Part shown: one piece after another, positions 1 through 8,509 of the stretch
How the letters are laid out: each line of letters begins with the position of its first letter
Position numbering within the stretch: position 1 is the first letter of the stretch
Source: Gammaproteobacteria bacterium
Lineage (GTDB): Bacteria; Pseudomonadota; Gammaproteobacteria; Pseudomonadales; Ketobacteraceae
DNA length: 64,000 nt
Direction: 5' to 3'
Assembly: GCA_013178375.1 (NCBI GenBank)
Contig: JABLXQ010000018.1
Coordinates: 1-64,000 of the forward strand
Notes under the pieces: model-generated
Database searches by the model: none
Told to the model about the DNA's origin: nothing
Seen by the model: only the letters and a program-made list of their open reading frames with translations
Translations under genes and position numbers: made by a program

Positions 1-1
1 C

Positions 2-586
2 GTCAAAGTCATGGATTTCGGCTTTGAACCACACTATGAAAGCATGCTGGACCAGAACTGGTACGTGGCGGACGACAACCCCAGCAGCATCCTCGGTGAC
101 GTCTATGCCGCCGGCGTCATCTTCCACCAGATCCTTACCGGCGGCCTGCCGGAGTGGAAGCGCGGCCTGCTGCAACCCAACAACGCCTTCAACGAACTGC
201 CCCAGCATCTGCGCACCCTGCTAAAGGCCATGCTCTGCCGCGATCCCAGCGTACGCCTGCAGAACTTCGACGAAGTGAAAAAGGGCCTGCGCCTGCAACT
301 GGAGGATCTGGACGAAAAGACCCGCAGCCAGATCAAACTGGCGCCCCCGGCGGAAGTCGCACCGCGCAAGACCCGCTCCCGCCTGCTGCTGCCGGGACTC
401 GCACTGCTGATACTGGTGAACCTGGGCCTTTACGCCTGGATCTACAGCAGCCAGACCCAGCTGCCAGGCTGGCTCGGTCAGTGGCTGGGCCGCGGCAATG
501 TCGAGCAAACCGCCCCGCCGGCGTCCTCCGGAGACGACGACAGTGAACTGACGATGCAGCGGGTCAGCGGCCCGAAACAGAATTAG
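2..586 (+). CDS. Protein kinase C-terminal part with membrane anchor (5' truncated)
   Basis: The reading frame is open from the first bases of the window, so the N-terminal ATP-binding lobe lies outside. The visible 194 residues begin with VKVMDFG, the DFG metal-binding motif of the eukaryotic-like Ser/Thr kinase fold, followed by the activation region and helical C-lobe (DVYAAGVIFHQILTGGLPEW and a CRDPSVRL segment typical of Hanks kinases). After a charged linker there is one hydrophobic segment (LLLPGLALLILVNLGLYAWI), then a short polar tail of about 45 residues. This suggests a cytoplasmic kinase tethered by a single C-terminal transmembrane helix. The tail has no PASTA or other recognisable sensor domain. 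Substrate unknown. Confidence 0.8.
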   Translation, partial: VKVMDFGFEPHYESMLDQNWYVADDNPSSILGDVYAAGVIFHQILTGGLPEWKRGLLQPNNAFNELPQHLRTLLKAMLCRDPSVRLQNFDEVKKGLRLQLEDLDEKTRSQIKLAPPAEVAPRKTRSRLLLPGLALLILVNLGLYAWIYSSQTQLPGWLGQWLGRGNVEQTAPPASSGDDDSELTMQRVSGPKQN

Positions 587-626
587 TCTTGTTTGTTTAT
601 TCGTCTGTTCAATCCCGCGCTAAATA

Positions 627-639
627 TGCTAGCTTAATC
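627..639 (+). promoter_or_regulatory. Repeated 13-bp promoter-like motif, copy 1
   Basis: TGCTAGCTTAATC occurs here, 62 bases before the ATG at 702, and again identically at 1272-1284, 53 bases before the ATG at 1338. The core CTAGCTTAA resembles an RpoS-type extended -10 (CTAYRCTTAA) with one base missing. No convincing -35 element was found. A shared promoter for both genes is an inference. Confidence 0.35.
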
Positions 640-701
640 CGCCAGAATGTATACTTTGGTGCATTAAGGGACTGCGCGTGTCACACCCGATGGAGGATTC
701 C

Positions 702-1109
702 ATGATTGACTACGAACTGACTGACCTGCTGATTGAGCTGGAAGAAATCCAGCAAGACCGCTTCCTGAACCTGGCCCGCGGGCAACAGGTTGTTGATCTA
801 CTTGGTTTTTACAGCATTCCAGAAGAACTCTACGTACTGCGGCAAGAACCGCAGAACGGCCGCCAGCCCCACCAGTGCCGGCGCAAGATCGCCATCTTCA
901 ATTTCGCCATGATTACCGACGAACAGAAAACCCCGGTGATCGAGTGCCTGTTCATGATCGGCCACTCTCCCGAGTTCATCGCCGAAGCCCTGGGCGAGGA
1001 CATCCGCTTCGTGGCCGAGTCCCTGCGCAACGTAGTGGACGACAACCGCGCCCGCCGGGCAGCAGAACTACGCAACAACCCGCAGCGGTTCCGGCTGGTG
1101 AAGTCCTGA
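702..1109 (+). CDS. Hypothetical protein, 135 aa
   Basis: Small acidic-to-neutral soluble protein with no signal peptide or membrane segment. It looks mostly helical: an N-terminal leucine/glutamate-rich helix (ELTDLLIELEEIQQ), a central IAIFNFAMITDEQKTPVIECLFMIGHSPEFIAEALGE-like region that could be a small DNA-binding or dimerisation fold, and an Arg-rich tail. The ATG at 702 is preferred over GTG 678 and ATG 690 because a GGAGG (692-696) sits five bases upstream. A rho-independent terminator follows directly, so it is probably monocistronic. I do not recognise the family and give no function. Confidence 0.7.
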   Translation: MIDYELTDLLIELEEIQQDRFLNLARGQQVVDLLGFYSIPEELYVLRQEPQNGRQPHQCRRKIAIFNFAMITDEQKTPVIECLFMIGHSPEFIAEALGEDIRFVAESLRNVVDDNRARRAAELRNNPQRFRLVKS

Positions 1110-1137
1110 AGCACGGACACTCCTGCCACCCGCGTAA

Positions 1138-1161
1138 AAGCCGGCAACCGCCGGCTTTTTT
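1138..1161 (+). terminator. Rho-independent terminator
   Basis: Seven-base-pair GC-rich stem AGCCGGC/GCCGGCT with an AACC loop, flanked by an A run upstream and TTTTTT downstream. It closes the 702-1109 gene, 28 bases after its stop. Confidence 0.85.
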
Positions 1162-1271
1162 GTGCGCGACTGTCCACAGGTAGACACCCCATTCATCCTG
1201 TAACCAAACAACAAAACTATTTGCCTTGCCCCCAAACCGCGGTATCGATAGAGTTTTCTTCGTTTTCAGTC

Positions 1272-1284
1272 TGCTAGCTTAATC
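1272..1284 (+). promoter_or_regulatory. Repeated 13-bp promoter-like motif, copy 2
   Basis: Second identical TGCTAGCTTAATC (see 627-639), here upstream of the GT-C-like membrane protein gene. Two exact copies at similar distances from two start codons suggest a functional promoter element. Confidence 0.35.
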
Positions 1285-1337
1285 ACACGGATAGTGACGC
1301 CAGGACACCCTGCTGCCTGGCGAGGATACGATGTCCA

Positions 1338-3065
1338 ATGCCGCCCATTAAGACCCGGTTGCTCAATCTCCACTGTATTTTGATCGCCACATTTGTCGCT
1401 TGCCTACCAGTTCTGTTTTCCGGCTTTCTGGGCGACGACTACATCCACTACGCGCTGCTCAGTCCCGATATTGCGATCCCCAAAGCCAATGACTGGTCCC
1501 TGTTCGGCCTGTTTTCCTGGATCGACGCCGAACCGGCCCGCAACAAGGTCCTGATGGACCTGGGTGTATTGCCCTGGTGGACCGAAGAAAGCATGCGCTA
1601 CCAGTTCTGGCGTCCTCTGGCCGAAATCAGCCACTGGATCGACCATTCCCTGTGGCACAACACGCCAGCGCTGATGCACCTGCACAGCCTGCTCTGGTAT
1701 CTGGGGCTGGGCTACCTGATCTACCGCCTGTTCCGGCAACTGACCGCCAACGAAACCGTCGTGCTGCTGGCCCTGGCCATCTATCTGCTGGATTCCACCC
1801 ACGGCCTGACCCTGAGCTGGATCGCCAACCGCAATTCACTGATGGCTGCCTTCTTCGGCGTACTGAGCATCCAGCATTTCATCCGCTGGCGCGAAAATCA
1901 GGCCTCCAGGGATTTCGGCATCAGTCTGGCCTGTCTGGTCACCAGCCTGTTCAGCGGCGAGATCGGCATCAGCACGTCCTGCTACCTGGGTGCCTTCGCC
2001 TTGTTCCTGGACCGGAAAGGCCCGGCCAAGGGACTGGTGGCGCTGTGGCCGTTTGCGCTGACCTGCATGGTCTGGTGGGCGCTGTACAAAATGGGCAACT
2101 TCGGCGCCACCAACTCGGACGTCAACTACATCGATCCGGTCGAGTCGCCGCTCATTTTCCTGTCCAAGGCGTTTGAACGGATTCCCGTGCTGCTGTTTGC
2201 ACAACTGGGCATCGTGCCGGCCGAAATCTACGGTTTCAGCCCGGACCCGATGCCGCTCTACCTGATCATCGCCTGCCTGTTCATCGGCGGCGTTATTTAT
2301 CTGCTGTGGCCGCTGCTGAAGGAATCCCCCGTCGCCCGCTTCTGGGCAGCCGGTGCGCTGTTCTCGGTTGCCCCCATCACCACCACCGTGCCCGCCGACC
2401 GCAACCTGCTGTTCGTCGGCATCGGCTCATCCATGCTGCTGGGAATGCTCTTTCATACCCTGTTCACCCGACTGCAGACGTCCCGCCTGCACCGTGGCGG
2501 CACCTGGATACTGGTTGTGATTCATCTGATCCTGGCCCCCCTGCTGATGCCGGTATTCAGCTACAGTCCGCAAATCTGGAGCCAACTCATGGGGCTGCCA
2601 CTGGCACGCAAAATCCCGATCGACAATCCCGATGAAAGCCTGCTGACCTTCGGCATCCCCATGCCCATCGGCCTGGGCTCGACCCCCATGCGTTTTGCGG
2701 AAGGCCTGCCGTTGGCGGACAAGTTCTGGATGATTTCCTCACTCAAGCAAAACTTCACCATCACCCGGGCAAACCAGGAAACCCTGGTAGTGAAAGCAGA
2801 AACCGGATTCGTCGATTCCATCGAAGCCACGCTGCGCAATGTGCACCGGAAGCCGTTTACGCCGGATTTCAAAATATCGCTAACTGACATGGATATTGCC
2901 GTCACGCGCGTGGATGAACATGGCCGCCCGCTGGAACTGACCCTGACTTTCAACAACAACCGGCTGGATAAAACCCGCATCCTGACGTGGACGGGTAAAA
3001 CGTTCGAGCGTCACGACGTGCCGCAAACGGCAGGTGAAACGCTGGCGCTGCAGCTGGATCCGTGA
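1338..3065 (+). CDS. Polytopic membrane protein, GT-C glycosyltransferase-like
   Basis: 575 aa with roughly ten hydrophobic segments. The first transmembrane helix (LHCILIATFVACLPVLFSGFL) is followed at once by GDDYIHY, matching the acidic motif in the first outer loop of GT-C enzymes (dolichol/polyprenol-sugar dependent, such as PMT and ArnT). The C-terminal ~150 residues are non-membrane and probably periplasmic. A lipid-linked sugar transferase role is inferred from topology and the DD motif only; acceptor and donor are unknown. GAGGA (1322-1326) is 11 bases upstream of this ATG and only 4 from an overlapping out-of-frame ATG at 1331 encoding the hexapeptide MSNAAH, so a tiny leader is possible. 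It lies 134 bases upstream of the AAA+ operon in the same direction. Confidence 0.75.
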   Translation: MPPIKTRLLNLHCILIATFVACLPVLFSGFLGDDYIHYALLSPDIAIPKANDWSLFGLFSWIDAEPARNKVLMDLGVLPWWTEESMRYQFWRPLAEISHWIDHSLWHNTPALMHLHSLLWYLGLGYLIYRLFRQLTANETVVLLALAIYLLDSTHGLTLSWIANRNSLMAAFFGVLSIQHFIRWRENQASRDFGISLACLVTSLFSGEIGISTSCYLGAFALFLDRKGPAKGLVALWPFALTCMVWWALYKMGNFGATNSDVNYIDPVESPLIFLSKAFERIPVLLFAQLGIVPAEIYGFSPDPMPLYLIIACLFIGGVIYLLWPLLKESPVARFWAAGALFSVAPITTTVPADRNLLFVGIGSSMLLGMLFHTLFTRLQTSRLHRGGTWILVVIHLILAPLLMPVFSYSPQIWSQLMGLPLARKIPIDNPDESLLTFGIPMPIGLGSTPMRFAEGLPLADKFWMISSLKQNFTITRANQETLVVKAETGFVDSIEATLRNVHRKPFTPDFKISLTDMDIAVTRVDEHGRPLELTLTFNNNRLDKTRILTWTGKTFERHDVPQTAGETLALQLDP

Positions 3066-3199
3066 AGTACAGCCTGATTGATGTCGCCATCACTGTTCGC
3101 CACCAGCAACGGACTGCAATCGCCGCACAATTGCCAATCTGGCCGACTTCGAACATCATCGCACTGCGCCGCCGAGAAACTCTCCAACAGGGAAAGTAG

Positions 3200-4783
3200 A
3201 TGCCACCCTTCAATATTTTCAAACGTGTATCCCAAGCGCCCACCAATCCCAAAAGTGCCACGAGGTCGCGTCAATTCGATGTCGCCGACCTGTACCAGGG
3301 CCCGCTGCAAACTGAATTCGACGCCGAAGCCCCCGCTATCGCGCTCGACGAAAAACTCCGCCAGGCCTACTTCTGGATCGTCAACAGCGCGATTATCAGC
3401 CCGCATTACGACATTGAATACAACCAGACTCCACCGCAGAGTTATGTGGTGGGCGACAGCAAGCGACGCCTGACCCTGCCGTCAGGGCAAAGCTATTCCA
3501 GCTATGTGCTGCTGCCGCTGCTGACATTCGCCACCCGGCGCAAATGTCTGTTCGTGGGTGGCCCCGGCCGCGGCAAGACTGCCAGCGCAATCCTGATGGG
3601 CGTACTGGCCGGCTATCCGGTGAAAGAGGTGCGCCGCGCGATGCAGCACGGCCACCCGCAAATGACGATTGCCGATCTGCTTGGCAACCCGCTGCCGGCG
3701 GATCTGGTGGGAGCCCAGCGCATGGAGGATATCCGCATTGCGTGGCGCTCCTGGCTGGGCATGCGGGTGAAAATCATCGACGAGTACAACCGCATTCCCA
3801 CCCGCACCCAGAGCGCGCTGCTGACAGTGATGGGCGACAACTATGCCGAAGTGCTGAACCATGTGTTCGAGTGCCCCGAATCCGCCTGGTACCTGACGGC
3901 GAACGACGATCAGGGCGGCGGCACCTATCAGGTCATCGAAGCCCTGCGCGACCGCATTGACGTGATCGTGCAGGCGCTGGCGTTCAATCCCCGTTTCCTG
4001 GGCGACCTGCTGGTGCGGATCGAGGAAGGGGTGCGCCCCGAGGAAGTGGTGCCAAAGGAAATCCTGTTCACCGCCGCCGAAATCGACCAGATGAACGCGG
4101 ACATTTTGAAAATCGAACTGCCCGCACCGTTACGCCGGCGTCTGGAATTCTTCACCAGCCAGTTCGAGTTGTCGGAAGCCGCCGGTGCACAGTTCGAATA
4201 CATGACCAAGGACACCGCGCGCCTGGCCGCCATCGACTGGGCCCAACTGGTGGCCGCTGACAACGGGCGCGACCGCCTGAAGGACCTGGGCTGCCAGACT
4301 CTGAACGGGCTGTCAGTGCGCAACCTGATGACACTGCTGGTCTATGCCAAGGCCCTGGCCTATTTCCGCGGCAACAGTACGGTGGAACTGGAGGATCTGC
4401 GGCAAATTCTGCCCTTTGTGCTGAATGACAAGCTGCGGCCGGATCTGGATGCGCCTTTTTTCGCACTGCCGCAGAACGCCGCCTTCCGCTGCGACAGCAT
4501 CAGCTGGCTGCGCCATCTGCTTGACCTGTCCAACGCCGAATTCGAACGCCTGGGCCTGGACCACGACGATCCGGTGCTGCAGCTGGACCTGGAATTCGCA
4601 GCGGGCCTGGAGGGGCTCAGTGAAAGCGAAACCCGCACCCGGATCGGCAAAATCGAGCGTCTGGTGGCGGAATGGTGCAAGGGCCGCAAGCTGTACGGCC
4701 ATATTTACGACGACCTGCTGAAGCTGAAATACCTGCACCAGCGCTACACCAACTATCTGCACTGGCTGCGGTTGCAACGATGA
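3200..4783 (+). CDS. MoxR-type AAA+ ATPase
   Basis: 527 aa. An N-terminal ~110-residue extension precedes the AAA+ core: Walker A GGPGRGKT at 120-127, Walker B KIIDEYNR at 191-198, sensor-1 Asn in YLTAND at about 235, and an arginine-rich EALRDRID at 248-254. The spacing and the DEYNR Walker B match the MoxR/RavA/CbbQ branch, which works with VWA partners to remodel protein complexes or load metals. The C-terminal ~200 residues hold a helical lid and an unassigned domain. AGGGAAAG lies just upstream of the ATG. Its stop overlaps the next start (ATGA at 4780-4783). It heads an eight-gene overlapping operon with the VWA partner two genes downstream. Target unknown. Confidence 0.9.
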   Translation: MPPFNIFKRVSQAPTNPKSATRSRQFDVADLYQGPLQTEFDAEAPAIALDEKLRQAYFWIVNSAIISPHYDIEYNQTPPQSYVVGDSKRRLTLPSGQSYSSYVLLPLLTFATRRKCLFVGGPGRGKTASAILMGVLAGYPVKEVRRAMQHGHPQMTIADLLGNPLPADLVGAQRMEDIRIAWRSWLGMRVKIIDEYNRIPTRTQSALLTVMGDNYAEVLNHVFECPESAWYLTANDDQGGGTYQVIEALRDRIDVIVQALAFNPRFLGDLLVRIEEGVRPEEVVPKEILFTAAEIDQMNADILKIELPAPLRRRLEFFTSQFELSEAAGAQFEYMTKDTARLAAIDWAQLVAADNGRDRLKDLGCQTLNGLSVRNLMTLLVYAKALAYFRGNSTVELEDLRQILPFVLNDKLRPDLDAPFFALPQNAAFRCDSISWLRHLLDLSNAEFERLGLDHDDPVLQLDLEFAAGLEGLSESETRTRIGKIERLVAEWCKGRKLYGHIYDDLLKLKYLHQRYTNYLHWLRLQR

Positions 4784-5754
4784 GTGTTTCTGCTGAATTC
4801 GCCGGGCTGCTGCGCGCAGGCAGGCCGCAGTTCAATGCCCGTGTCGCCACGGCTCGCCTCTGTTACCCGGGATTCAATACCGATACCCTGGGCCGTTTTC
4901 TGCAGGATTGTGTCGATCCGCTGATCCGGCGCGTCGATCCCGTGCAACGCGGCGCGGTGTGCAGCGCTGCGTTTGATGTGGCGCTGGATCTGGTGGGCCG
5001 CGAACTGGCGGGTGGCCATGCGCGCGGCGCATTCATTCAAACCCTGTGGCAGGAGACGCTGCCTGCCCTGGCAGGTACACTGGCAAACCGCCCCGGCCCC
5101 CTGTTGAGCGCACTCTGCAATGCGCTGCTGAACCTGGAAGCCTTGCCCGCCGCGCGGCCCACACAGTGGCTGCAACTGCTGCGTGAACAGGGCGCCGGAC
5201 TGACCGATGCTGATGCGCTGCTGCAATTCGGCGTATTGGCGGCGTGGCGCGCTGGCGCCGCCCATTTCCGCATGGCTGCCCTAACGGCGGCAGCGCAGTT
5301 GCCCGACGCTGCCCGGGCTGTTCTGGATCTGCCAACCGGGCAAGACTTGCCGGCTCTGCTGCGGGTGCTGGAACAGAATCCCTGGCTGCTGGCGCCAGCC
5401 GGCAGTCATATCGAAGTGGGCGCCTTCACCGGTTTTGGCGGCCATTTTGCCGAACCGCCACAAGTGCGCGCAGGCGCCGATGGCTTCCTGGTGAAAAGCG
5501 GCGAGCGCTGCTTCCTGTTGATCGCCGACTGCTTCGGCGCCGTGCTGATGCCCGCCAGCCAAGAAGAATTCGATGGGGCCGGCGTTCAGTCCGGCAGCAA
5601 AGCGCCACGCCTGCAGGGCAGCACCCTGATCGGTGCCAGCACGCAAATCGAATTGAATCTGCCGTCTGGCGGCCTGCAACTCGCCTGGAACAACTACAGC
5701 GCCGCTGTCAATTCGCCCCACAGCTTTTCGATCTGCGTGGCACCCTGGACATGA
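4780..5754 (+). CDS. Unknown operon protein between AAA+ and VWA genes, 324 aa
   Basis: The start is the ATG overlapping the AAA+ stop by four bases. The N-terminal ~200 residues are Ala/Leu-rich and helical, like an all-alpha repeat or adaptor scaffold. The C-terminal ~110 residues are glycine-rich and predicted mostly beta (IEVGAFTGFGGHF, GFLVKSGERCFLLIADCFGAVLM, TQIELNLPSGGLQLAW). No signal peptide, membrane helix or catalytic motif is evident. Its place between a MoxR ATPase and its VWA partner suggests the third, ternary member found in many MoxR-VWA loci. That is inference from position, not sequence recognition. Confidence 0.75.
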   Translation: MSVSAEFAGLLRAGRPQFNARVATARLCYPGFNTDTLGRFLQDCVDPLIRRVDPVQRGAVCSAAFDVALDLVGRELAGGHARGAFIQTLWQETLPALAGTLANRPGPLLSALCNALLNLEALPAARPTQWLQLLREQGAGLTDADALLQFGVLAAWRAGAAHFRMAALTAAAQLPDAARAVLDLPTGQDLPALLRVLEQNPWLLAPAGSHIEVGAFTGFGGHFAEPPQVRAGADGFLVKSGERCFLLIADCFGAVLMPASQEEFDGAGVQSGSKAPRLQGSTLIGASTQIELNLPSGGLQLAWNNYSAAVNSPHSFSICVAPWT

Positions 5755-7544
5755 CACAATCGGCGCAAACGCTTTCGCTGCTGGACCACTGGCAAGCCGC
5801 TTGGCCCCAGGCGCTGGCGGTATGGAGCCAGTTCACTCGGCTGTCCGACCCCCGCCTGTGCCAATCCTCAGTAGCGGCGGCGCGCGAAGGCTTGAGCGGC
5901 AGCTTCGCCATGATCCGCCTTGCCGATCAAAGCGTGGTGGTCGATCTAGAAGGCGTACACAAGCTGGGACTGGAAGACTATGCCATCGAAGTGTTGGCCC
6001 ACGAGATTGGCCATCATGTGCTGGCGCCCGCCAATGCGAGCGATCATTACCGTCTGCTGGCGCGCATCCGCCAGGGCCTGCCAACCCTGGAGCGACACGC
6101 GGCGATGGTCGCCAACCTGTACACCGACCTGCTGATCAACGACCGCCTGCAGCGCCAGAGCGGTCTGCGGATGCATGCCATCTACCAGCGACTGGGCGCC
6201 GGTGCCGAACCGATCCGCCAGCCTGGCGTGTGGGCGCTGTACCTGCGTATCTACGAACAATTGTGGCAGCTGGAACGCGGGGCTCTGGGCGTACTGGTGG
6301 ACGAAAGCCTGTTCAATACCCATGCCTGGCTCGGCGCGCGGCTGGTGCGCGTATATGCCAATGACTGGCTGACGGGAGGCGCGCGCTTTGCTGCATTACT
6401 GCTGCCCTACCTGCACGAATCGGCGCAGGAAGAAGAAAAGGCACTGCAACAATTGCATGACACCCGCGAAGCCGGACTCGATTGCGAACCCAGCGGCCTG
6501 ATCGATTTCGACGCCGATGAACTGACAACACCGCTGCACCCGGCCGAAGATCCACTGATCACCGACAGCGAGCAGGATGACAGCGCCGACAACAACGCAG
6601 CATTACCTGCACAGGATGTCAGCTCTCCCGGGCGCGGCCAGCGTCGCGAACCGTTCGAATATGGCGATATCCTGCGTGCAGCCGGGCTCAAACTCAGCGA
6701 CCACGAACTTGCCGTGCGCTACTACCGCGAAGCTGCACTGCCCTACCTGATTCCGTTCCCGAAACGGGTGGCCCCACAAAGTCTGGAACCGCAGATGGAA
6801 GGGCTGGAAATCTGGGAAACCGGCGATGCGCTGGACGAAATCGACTGGCTGCAAAGTCTCACGTTCTCACCGCAGCCCATACCCGGTGTCACCACACTGA
6901 AACGGCAATACGGGCTGGTGCCCGGCGCCGAGCCCGCCACCCGGCCGGTAGATCTGGATATCTATGTCGACAGTTCCGGCTCCATGCCGAATCCGCAACA
7001 GCGCATTTCCTACATGGCCCTGGCCGGCGCGGTGATCTGCCTGTCGGCACTGCGCAGCGGCGCGCGGGTGCAGGCCACATTGTGGAGCGGAAAAAAACAG
7101 TTCCTGTCCACCCGCGGTTTCGTGCGCGACGAAGATGCGATCCTGCGCATCCTTACCGGACACTTCGGCGGCGCCACCGCGTTTCCAATCCACAAACTGC
7201 GCGAAACGTTCGCCGCGCGCAGCGGGCAGGATCGCGACTGCCACATCCTGCATATTTCCGATGACGGCATCACCACACTGTTCGACCAGGACGAGCGCGG
7301 CAACAGCGGCTGGGATGTCGCGTCCATGGCACTGGCGCGAGGCCGCGCCGGCGGCACCATGGCATTAAATCTTCACGGCGCCTGGCAGACCAACAATGCG
7401 GACTACGCGAAAACCCTGCGTAAAGCCCGCGATCAACAGGGCTGGGAAATTCACGCCGTGACTGATCTGGCGCAACTACTCGACTTCGCGCGCGAGTTTG
7501 CCCGCCGCCATTATGGCCAAACCGGCGGGGGAAAAGGCCGCTGA
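5751..7544 (+). CDS. Zinc-metallopeptidase-like and VWA domain fusion protein
   Basis: 597 aa from the ATG at 5751, which overlaps the previous stop; an in-frame extension back to 5244 would lie inside the upstream gene and is rejected. The N-terminal part carries HEIGHH (H84, E85, H88), the HExxH zinc site of zincins, in AIEVLAHEIGHHVLAP. A long acidic linker follows (about 230-300, rich in D and E). The C-terminal VWA domain has an intact MIDAS, DIYVDSSGSM (D407, S409, S411), with further Thr/Asp candidates downstream (GGATAF, HISDDG). A metallopeptidase-like domain joined to VWA is known from DUF2201-type proteins. With the MoxR ATPase it forms the classic AAA+/VWA pair. The zincin could be catalytic or a binding fold; sequence alone cannot decide. 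Confidence 0.88.
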   Translation: MTQSAQTLSLLDHWQAAWPQALAVWSQFTRLSDPRLCQSSVAAAREGLSGSFAMIRLADQSVVVDLEGVHKLGLEDYAIEVLAHEIGHHVLAPANASDHYRLLARIRQGLPTLERHAAMVANLYTDLLINDRLQRQSGLRMHAIYQRLGAGAEPIRQPGVWALYLRIYEQLWQLERGALGVLVDESLFNTHAWLGARLVRVYANDWLTGGARFAALLLPYLHESAQEEEKALQQLHDTREAGLDCEPSGLIDFDADELTTPLHPAEDPLITDSEQDDSADNNAALPAQDVSSPGRGQRREPFEYGDILRAAGLKLSDHELAVRYYREAALPYLIPFPKRVAPQSLEPQMEGLEIWETGDALDEIDWLQSLTFSPQPIPGVTTLKRQYGLVPGAEPATRPVDLDIYVDSSGSMPNPQQRISYMALAGAVICLSALRSGARVQATLWSGKKQFLSTRGFVRDEDAILRILTGHFGGATAFPIHKLRETFAARSGQDRDCHILHISDDGITTLFDQDERGNSGWDVASMALARGRAGGTMALNLHGAWQTNNADYAKTLRKARDQQGWEIHAVTDLAQLLDFAREFARRHYGQTGGGKGR

Positions 7545-8509
7545 TCGTCATCTGGCAGGTTACCGAGCATTGCAACCTGAGCTGCCCGTTCTGCCGCTAC
7601 GACCGGCGTCTGCCCTTTGCCCGACACGAAGCCCGACCGGACGAGTTGCGCCGTGTCGGCCACCTGTTGGCGGAATTCAGCAAACACCGCAACGAACCGG
7701 TTCTGTTGTCGCTGCTCGGTGGTGAACCGCTGTTGTGGCCGCCACTGCTGCCACTGGCAGCAGAACTGCGCGAGCTGGGCCTGAACCTGAGTCTGACCAG
7801 TAACGGCAGTGCGCTGCGCAACCAGCGCGTACGCTCAGCACTGCTGGCGGACTTTGCCGAACTGACCCTGAGCATCGACGGATTTGCGTCACTGCACGAA
7901 AAACTGCGCGGCTGCCCCGGCGGCTGGCAACAACTGAAAACCCTGACCCAGGCACTGAACCGCGCCCGCCACGACTGCAGCAGCGCCTTATTGCTGCGCG
8001 CCAACGTGGTACTGATGCGCGACAATATCGGCGCGTTTGCCGACCTGTGCCATGAACTGGCGCACTGGGGCTTCGACGAAATCAGTTTCAATCAACTGGG
8101 AGGTCGCGACCGGCCGGAATTTTTCCCCGCACAACGCCTGCTGCCGGAACAGGTGCTGGCGCTGCAGATGAAACTGCCAGCGCTGCGTGCAGAACTGGCG
8201 GGCGCGGGACTGCGCCTGCTGGGCAGTGCAGCCTATCTGGGCCGCTTCGATGCCAGCAGCCGCGGTTTGCCGTTGCCCGTCGCCGACTGCCGGCCAGGTG
8301 AAACCTTTTTGTTTGTCGACGAACACAATCGCATCGCGCCCTGCAGCTTCACCGGCACCGAGCTCAGCTACCCGCTCGACACCATCCGCACACTGGACGA
8401 TCTGCTGGCACTGCCCGGGCAGTTCCACGCCCGGCGCCACACCCGGCATCCCGCCGCCTGCAGCGACTGCCCCTCCACCCGTGTGTTTGCCAAATTCGGA
8501 GTTCAATGA
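7541..8509 (+). CDS. Radical SAM protein with C-terminal cysteine cluster (probable CTG start)
   Basis: 322 aa. The cluster motif CNLSCPFC (C11, C15, C18) binds the [4Fe-4S]-SAM centre, followed by GGEP at 60-63 and SLTSNGS typical of radical SAM barrels. The C-terminus has CRPGETFLFVDEHNRIAPCSF and CSDCPSTR, resembling a twitch/SPASM auxiliary cluster domain as in peptide- or protein-modifying members. No ATG, GTG or TTG lies between the upstream in-frame stop at 7463 and the cysteine motif. The only position fitting the operon's four-base overlap pattern is CTG at 7541 (CTGA overlapping the VWA stop), preceded by GGGGGAAAAGG. TTG 7646 would remove the cluster motif. Substrate unknown. Confidence 0.88.
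   Translation: MIVIWQVTEHCNLSCPFCRYDRRLPFARHEARPDELRRVGHLLAEFSKHRNEPVLLSLLGGEPLLWPPLLPLAAELRELGLNLSLTSNGSALRNQRVRSALLADFAELTLSIDGFASLHEKLRGCPGGWQQLKTLTQALNRARHDCSSALLLRANVVLMRDNIGAFADLCHELAHWGFDEISFNQLGGRDRPEFFPAQRLLPEQVLALQMKLPALRAELAGAGLRLLGSAAYLGRFDASSRGLPLPVADCRPGETFLFVDEHNRIAPCSFTGTELSYPLDTIRTLDDLLALPGQFHARRHTRHPAACSDCPSTRVFAKFGVQ

Noticed and set aside
5244-5750. N-terminal extension of the VWA protein
   Set aside because: It would read through the 4780-5754 gene in another frame; the ATG at 5751 has the operon's four-base overlap and the extension is Arg-rich shadow sequence.
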